From an uncultured Bacteroidales bacterium (lineage in GTDB: Bacteria; Bacteroidota; Bacteroidia; Bacteroidales; Muribaculaceae), in assembly GCA_900547755.1 (NCBI GenBank), contig URIC01000030.1:1-29313 (forward strand): a stretch of 29,313 bases of DNA, in the 5' to 3' direction. Made by a program: the position numbers and the translations under genes. Shown here one piece after another: positions 25,406 to 29,313 of the stretch. The notes below the pieces were generated by a model. It did no database searches and had not been told where the DNA came from. It was given only the letters and a program-made list of their open reading frames with translations. Numbering within the stretch: the stretch's first letter is position 1; every line of letters starts with the position of its first letter.

Positions 25406-25445
25406 CAGTCGGTGCGGAACCGGATATCCGGTTCCGCACCGACTG
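25406..25445 (-). terminator. 40-bp perfect palindrome after the BtuG-like gene
   Basis: Arms 25406-25425 and 25426-25445 are fully complementary, the same design as the palindrome at 5584-5623 but with different sequence. It begins 19 bp after the minus-strand stop. On the minus strand it is followed by A-rich rather than U-rich sequence, so termination is likely but not canonical. Confidence 0.65.
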
Positions 25446-25464
25446 AGTTATGGGTTCAGGGGAA

Positions 25465-28416
25465 TCAGCGGACTGCGACTTTCTTTCCGCCTACGATGTA
25501 TATGCCTGCGGGGAGGGCGTCTATGTCGGCTTTGGTGGCATTGCGCTTAACCAGGATGCCGGTAGTGGTGTAGATGTCGTCGGAAGCGGGTGCGGCCTCG
25601 GGACTGAGGAAGCCGGCGGGGTCGTCTACGGTCACTTCGGTCTCGAAAGTGGCCTCTCGGCCCTGGTAGGAGGCTGTGACCGTCAGGGTGGCTTTCCCTA
25701 CGTTGCCGGAGGTCAGGGTAAGCAGTCCTTCGGGCGTGAGGGAGAAGGTGAAGACACCGGTGTCGGAGGAGCCGGCGTCGTAGACCACCAGGTGGGGATT
25801 GCCGACTTCGAGAGTGGTGGCGGCGGCCAGGTTAATGGAGGGGTCGGCCTCGCCTTTGTGCATGGTCACGGGCTCAATCTGTACTTCAGGAGCGCTGAAT
25901 GAGGGATAGAGAGCCATGGCTGGGAACCAATAGTAGTCGCGTAGTGCCACAGTCTTCTCTTCCACGGGCTTGCCGGTAGCGGGGTCGTAGAAGTAGAGCC
26001 AGTTGTGCTGGTAGTGGGTGCCGTAGCCGTCTTCGGTGGCGAGGACCGTTATGTAGCCGGTGGCGGGGTCGATGCTGATGCCCTGGCCATAGAGGATGCG
26101 GTTGTCTGTCAGGCCGTCGGCGGTGCCGGGCAGAGTGAAGAAGTCTGCGGTGTATTCGCCGGTGGCGAGGTCATATCTGGCAACCGTGCGTGGGTTCCAG
26201 CCTGCGGGCACGAGGTAGATTGCCTCCTTGTCGCGGTCAGCGACGAAGGCTGATTCGCACCAGGTGCTCCAGGGATTCTGTATCTTTGCCTTGTCGGCTT
26301 TGATGTCGATGTTTTCAAGTCCGAAGGTATAGGGGTCAATCTTCACTATTTCGCTGTCCTCGTTCAGGGTGGCCGCATACAGAGAGCCGTTGGCGCTTAC
26401 AGTGAGGGCGGCGGCAGTGGGCAGGTCAATACATTCCATCTCATCGGTGTCGATGTCTATGGCCACTATGCCGTCCAGCTGACTGACGGCGAATACGCGG
26501 TTGCCGTAGCGTACCATCTGGCCGAATTTGTGAGAAACCATCCATCCGGCGGTGAGCTGTCCGCTCACTGTATAGGTGTCGAGGTCCACTATGTAGAGGC
26601 CATCGGAGGTGGAAAGGTAGCCCTTGTGGTCATTTACGGCACAGAAGGAGTGGGCCTGCGGATTCGCCTCGGCATTGATTTCAGTCAGAGAACCTACTTC
26701 CTTAAATGTGGTGGCGTTCAGGCCCACCAGATAGGGAGACATCTTGCTGACGACAAAGACGCGGTTGCCGAATACTTGTCCGGACTCGGTGGTGGTGCCT
26801 AATGAGGATGTGGGGTTCATGGCTGTGAAAGCGTTGTAGTAGGGCACGCCGTCGGTGGGGAAGAAGTTGACGGAACCGGTGTCGTGGCCGAACCAGCCCT
26901 CGTTGAGTACGATTATGCCTTCGGCGAAGTCAGGTACTTCGGGAGCTGCGACGGTATATGTGAGTGAGAAAGCAGGTACCTTGGTCTGCAGGCCGTTGGA
27001 GTCGGTGGTGAACAGGAAGCCTTCCGGTACGTTCACGACGTAGAGGCCGTCGGGGAGGTCGGCGTTGCATTTCAGGTCTACGCTGTAGCCTGAAGTCGTG
27101 GCGTTCATCTCCACAGGTTCCTCTATGGCATCGCCGCTGAGCAGCACGCCGCCGGCCTCGGGGGCAAAGCCCACCTGCTTGAGTCCTTCGCCGGCGAAGG
27201 TGACGGTGACGGTGTTGAGCAGTTCCACCACCGCCCCGGAGGCGGGGCTGACGGTGTAGTTGAAAGTCATGGGTTCGCGCACCTTGTAGACGGCAGTGAT
27301 GGGTTCGCGGTTGAGCATCTCATAGTCGCCGCTTTCAGGAACACATACCAGCAGACCGGCCGGGATAGTGAGCGTCCAGTCACCGGGGAGCAGAGAGCCG
27401 ACCATCTTGACTTTAAGCAGTACGGAGCCGTCGGCTTCGGAGGCATCGAGAGCCAGGGAGGTGTCTTCGCAGCTTAGGGTGGCACGCTTGGAGCTGTCCG
27501 CAATCTTCATTGTCTGACCCTCCGTGCCGGCGCTGACACGCAGCTCGCCGAGGTTTTCGTAGCATACCTCGGGAGTAGGAGATATGAGATAAGTGAAGTC
27601 GAGTGTGGGGTCTACGAAGTAGGTGAAACTCATGGCTGGAGAGGTGGATTCGGGATGCTGGTATTCGCTTAGGGCACCGGCTTCAAGAGTGACGGTGTAA
27701 GTGCCGGCCTCTTTGAATACCAGAGTCTCGGACATGGTGTGGTCGGCCTTGTTGAATCCGAAAGAGACGGTGTTGTAGCCTGAGCCGGAAACCGTAGGAG
27801 TGTTGGCGATATAGACCGTTTCGTCACCCTCTTTCTGAAGTGTGATTTTGCTGATGTCAGACAAAGGCCATTCCAGACCGTTCTCAAGTTCGGGGAAGGT
27901 GATCGAGACACGTTCCAGTGAGCCATAGGCCTTGTCAGGCGCAGGACTTATCACCGGGTCGGCGAACACATTCGGCTTTTCCGGCTCGCCGCCGCCACCT
28001 GTCACAGTGTAGACGGCGGTAATCTCGTCGTTGAATTTGGTAGTGCTGTAAAATTCGTAAAAGGTCCGGGCCGGGATGTCGAGGGTGTATGTGCCGGCGG
28101 GCAGCGTCTCTACCTCATCCTCGCTTCCCTGTGGAGCGAAGTGCAGCACTACGTGCGAGGAGCCCGTGTAGTCGGATTTGACGGCGTAATATGAAGCCGT
28201 TCCGGAAGTGAGGGTGATGGCCTTGATTTTCTCGGCATCGGGGAAGTCGATGCCGAAGGCGCCGGTGGAGGGGAAGTCAATCCTGATAGTGGAGAGTGCG
28301 GAGACATCGCCGGGGGCGGGGTCCAGAGCGTACTCTCCGATTGTACCCGATTCCAAAGCGGACATGGGCGATATGGCCAGTGCCGCTACGCTGAGTAAAG
28401 TTACAATTCTGTTCAT
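25465..28416 (-). CDS. Cobalamin-riboswitch-controlled surface protein with BtuG/DUF5074-like beta-propeller and T9SS-like tail
   Basis: The 983-residue protein has a Sec signal peptide (about 1-20, no lipobox cysteine). Four related Ig-like modules follow (about 27-138, 151-269, 273-379, 383-490), each opening with a Y/F-x-(I/L/V)-x-P-x-P/S phrase (YALDPAPG, PVISPAPD, YLISPTPE, YTVSPASG) and closing with a GTYT/GDWT/GLYV strand. Residues about 497-840 resemble the seven-bladed YncE/DUF5074 propeller: it opens IIVLNEGWFG (501-510), has GQVFGNRVFVVSKMSPYL and repeated blades such as LYIVDLDTYTV and DGIVAIDIDTDEM. BtuG, a surface cobalamin binder in Bacteroides, has this fold. An Ig-like domain (about 843-931) precedes a tail (about 940-983) ending LPAGIYIVGGKKVAVR, a T9SS type A signal. 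The riboswitch in its leader supports a role in capturing B12. BtuG is normally a lipoprotein; this one instead looks T9SS-exported. No btuB lies in the window. Confidence 0.85.
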   Translation of the reverse strand: MNRIVTLLSVAALAISPMSALESGTIGEYALDPAPGDVSALSTIRIDFPSTGAFGIDFPDAEKIKAITLTSGTASYYAVKSDYTGSSHVVLHFAPQGSEDEVETLPAGTYTLDIPARTFYEFYSTTKFNDEITAVYTVTGGGGEPEKPNVFADPVISPAPDKAYGSLERVSITFPELENGLEWPLSDISKITLQKEGDETVYIANTPTVSGSGYNTVSFGFNKADHTMSETLVFKEAGTYTVTLEAGALSEYQHPESTSPAMSFTYFVDPTLDFTYLISPTPEVCYENLGELRVSAGTEGQTMKIADSSKRATLSCEDTSLALDASEADGSVLLKVKMVGSLLPGDWTLTIPAGLLVCVPESGDYEMLNREPITAVYKVREPMTFNYTVSPASGAVVELLNTVTVTFAGEGLKQVGFAPEAGGVLLSGDAIEEPVEMNATTSGYSVDLKCNADLPDGLYVVNVPEGFLFTTDSNGLQTKVPAFSLTYTVAAPEVPDFAEGIIVLNEGWFGHDTGSVNFFPTDGVPYYNAFTAMNPTSSLGTTTESGQVFGNRVFVVSKMSPYLVGLNATTFKEVGSLTEINAEANPQAHSFCAVNDHKGYLSTSDGLYIVDLDTYTVSGQLTAGWMVSHKFGQMVRYGNRVFAVSQLDGIVAIDIDTDEMECIDLPTAAALTVSANGSLYAATLNEDSEIVKIDPYTFGLENIDIKADKAKIQNPWSTWCESAFVADRDKEAIYLVPAGWNPRTVARYDLATGEYTADFFTLPGTADGLTDNRILYGQGISIDPATGYITVLATEDGYGTHYQHNWLYFYDPATGKPVEEKTVALRDYYWFPAMALYPSFSAPEVQIEPVTMHKGEADPSINLAAATTLEVGNPHLVVYDAGSSDTGVFTFSLTPEGLLTLTSGNVGKATLTVTASYQGREATFETEVTVDDPAGFLSPEAAPASDDIYTTTGILVKRNATKADIDALPAGIYIVGGKKVAVR

Positions 28417-28433
28417 ATATACGATATAGGGTT

Positions 28434-28464
28434 AAAAAAATCTGCCGGCGGGAGGCGCCGACAG
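28434..28464 (-). terminator. Intrinsic terminator in the riboswitch expression platform
   Basis: On the minus strand a 9-bp GC-rich stem (28464-28456 with 28450-28442, one G-U pair, 5-nt loop) is followed by A and seven U (28440-28434), ending 17 nt before the ATG at 28416. A terminator this close to the start, downstream of the aptamer, indicates control at transcription. Confidence 0.82.
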
Positions 28465-28572
28465 CAGGAAAACCTAATCGCGGTATACAACAGGAACACC
28501 CATCGGGAAAAAGGGTGGTCCGAATCCCGAAAGGTGATGCCCGCAGCGATATTCCTCGTTAGCTGACGGAGC

Positions 28573-28822
28573 CGCGAATACAAGCAGGTCTTCTGGCTTA
28601 TCCTCATTGCCGGACGGCCTTCCCGGCCCTTAGGGGCCAGTGACCGAAGTGACGCGCGGGGCGCGGTCCGGCAATGTCGCGCACAGGGAGGTTTTGACTT
28701 AACATCCATGGCGCGAGGAAATACAGCAGCGGGTCTGTCCGGGATTCTCACCCGGTTCCCTGGACACGCACAACGCCATACGGGCGAGTGCGTACCGGCA
28801 TAAATGCCACTCATGATTCGCG
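28573..28822 (-). promoter_or_regulatory. Cobalamin (B12) riboswitch aptamer
   Basis: Read on the minus strand, the conserved blocks come in the right order. The GGGAACCGGGTGAGAATCCC core lies at 28760-28741, followed by GCTGCTGT (28730-28723), GTCACTGGCC (28644-28635), GGCCGGGAAGGCC (28628-28616) and the B12 box GCCAGAAGACCTGC (28597-28584). A 7-bp closing stem P1 is formed by CGCGAAT (28822-28816) and ATTCGCG (28579-28573). The aptamer binds adenosyl- or related cobalamin and normally switches expression off when B12 is plentiful. It is followed by about 110 nt of platform and the terminator, then the BtuG-like gene. Confidence 0.95.
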
Positions 28823-28849
28823 AACTTGCGGGACAGCCCGCAAATTCGC
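28820..28849 (-). other. 5'-end hairpin adjoining the riboswitch
   Basis: Minus-strand arms of 13 nt (28849-28837 and 28832-28820) pair fully, with one G-U pair and a 4-nt loop. It would begin within a few bases of the predicted transcript start and its last three bases are shared with P1 of the aptamer. Confidence 0.7.
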
Positions 28850-28851
28850 TG

Positions 28852-28859
28852 CAAAATTA
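28852..28859 (-). promoter_or_regulatory. Probable -7 promoter box of the riboswitch-BtuG-like unit
   Basis: Minus-strand TAATTTTG matches TAnnTTTG exactly, directly upstream of the hairpin and aptamer; transcription would start near 28847. A good -33 TTG is not seen at normal spacing. Confidence 0.55.
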
Positions 28860-28860
28860 G

Positions 28861-29313
28861 CAAAAATTCACGGTATATCCTTAAAGCGGTCTGACTTTTT
28901 AAAATTTCAAGGGAATTCCAAGGGACTTTCGTTCAGGGGGACAAAAAGTGAGGAGAGAGGAAAGAGAGAGGGGGGAGAGAGTGGCGATAAGACAGTAAAT
29001 CAAAGTTACTTGACAAGTTACGAGTCCTGTCAGGGACGAACTTTGCACGGTGATTTTTCATAAGAGAATAACGGTTCACCTTACCGTACACAACTCAACC
29101 TGTTTACAGTCGGTTGTGCGACTCCTGTAGGGCAGGCGAATGAAGTAGTGTAAGTGTCGACATTGTGTCATTATATTAGATAGGCATAAATAGCGGACTT
29201 TCACAGTGACAGACTCAGAGGATGTGAGTTTATGACTGTTTCACATTTGCAAATATAGGTAACTATTCAGCGAAAGGAAAAGCAATAAAGAGTCGCCTCG
29301 TCTAATTAAACGA
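28861..29313. other. Gene-free right edge
   Basis: About 450 bp without a supported gene. It contains a 32-nt all-purine tract on the plus strand (28950-28981), minus-strand TAnnTTTG matches at 29001-29008 and 29250-29257, and a short inverted repeat ACTTGACAAGT near 29008-29018. Any gene transcribed from here would have to be an unrecognised small RNA or lie outside the window. Confidence 0.5.

Larger units (their letters stand above)
24919..25464. other. Gene-free region upstream of the C13 peptidase
   Basis: About 545 bp without a supported gene. The half next to the peptidase (24919-25200) is strongly AT-rich and holds its likely promoter. Further on are an inverted repeat with 7-bp arms (25194-25200/25215-25221), a perfect 11-bp hairpin (25352-25362/25368-25378) and the 40-bp palindrome that ends the BtuG-like gene. 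No homolog of a known RNA was recognised. Confidence 0.6.

Noticed and set aside
25406..25445. Large palindrome as a recombination or origin site
   Set aside because: Its position just past a stop codon, and a similar one at 5584-5623 between convergent genes, make termination the simpler reading.
28413..28814. Minus-strand frame of 133 codons through the riboswitch leader
   Set aside because: The region is accounted for by the cobalamin aptamer and terminator; the translation has no domain.
28788..29063. Plus-strand frame of 91 codons at the right edge
   Set aside because: Covers the riboswitch 5' end and the purine tract; the translation is low-complexity and there is no promoter or homology.
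1..29313. CRISPR array, tRNA, rRNA, insertion sequence or phage genes
   Set aside because: No regularly spaced repeats, cloverleaf, ribosomal RNA motif, transposase/integrase or phage structural gene was seen.

Overview
The window looks like chromosomal DNA of a Bacteroidales bacterium, most likely a GC-rich member near Muribaculaceae, Prevotellaceae or Porphyromonadaceae. The grounds are protein families largely typical of Bacteroidota (DUF2723, DUF4271, DUF4919, BspA-type leucine-rich repeats), three proteins ending in type IX secretion (T9SS) sorting-like tails, no Shine-Dalgarno-type starts, and several upstream TAnnTTTG boxes, the Bacteroidota -7 promoter element. I cannot name the species from sequence alone. 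No tRNA, rRNA, CRISPR array, insertion sequence or phage gene was recognised.

Layout. (1) 84-4019, minus strand: a tight four-gene run with an outer-membrane barrel protein carrying a degenerate DUF922-like domain, shikimate kinase, a divergent alanine-dehydrogenase-like protein and a family 4-type glycosyltransferase, ending at a hairpin at 23-55. (2) 4222-5571, plus: a MATE efflux transporter, separated from the next operon by a perfect 40-bp palindrome. (3) 5644-13318, minus: DUF2723 membrane glycosyltransferase, polysaccharide deacetylase, extended SDR epimerase, DUF4271 membrane protein and uroporphyrinogen-III synthase, so envelope glycan functions followed by a haem-pathway gene. (4) 13480-20974, plus: a PurN transformylase fused to a CD225/dispanin membrane domain, a bifunctional-type Rel/SpoT, a PgpH-type 7TM-HD phosphodiesterase, a five-helix membrane protein, a DUF4919 protein and a SlyD-like FKBP prolyl isomerase with a His/Cys-rich tail. 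This run joins purine synthesis with (p)ppGpp and probable c-di-AMP turnover. (5) 21119-24918, minus: a more AT-rich segment with two secreted proteins, a BspA-type leucine-rich-repeat protein and a C13/clan-CD cysteine peptidase, both with T9SS-type tails. (6) 25465-28860, minus: a cobalamin riboswitch with an intrinsic terminator in its expression platform, controlling a 983-residue secreted protein with four Ig-like modules, a BtuG/DUF5074-like beta-propeller and a T9SS-type tail. (7) 28861-29313: no gene seen.

The two most interesting items are the riboswitch-controlled BtuG-like protein, which appears to have exchanged the usual lipoprotein anchor for a T9SS sorting tail, and the PurN-CD225 fusion, which would tether a soluble purine-biosynthetic enzyme to the inner membrane directly upstream of two alarmone/second-messenger enzymes.
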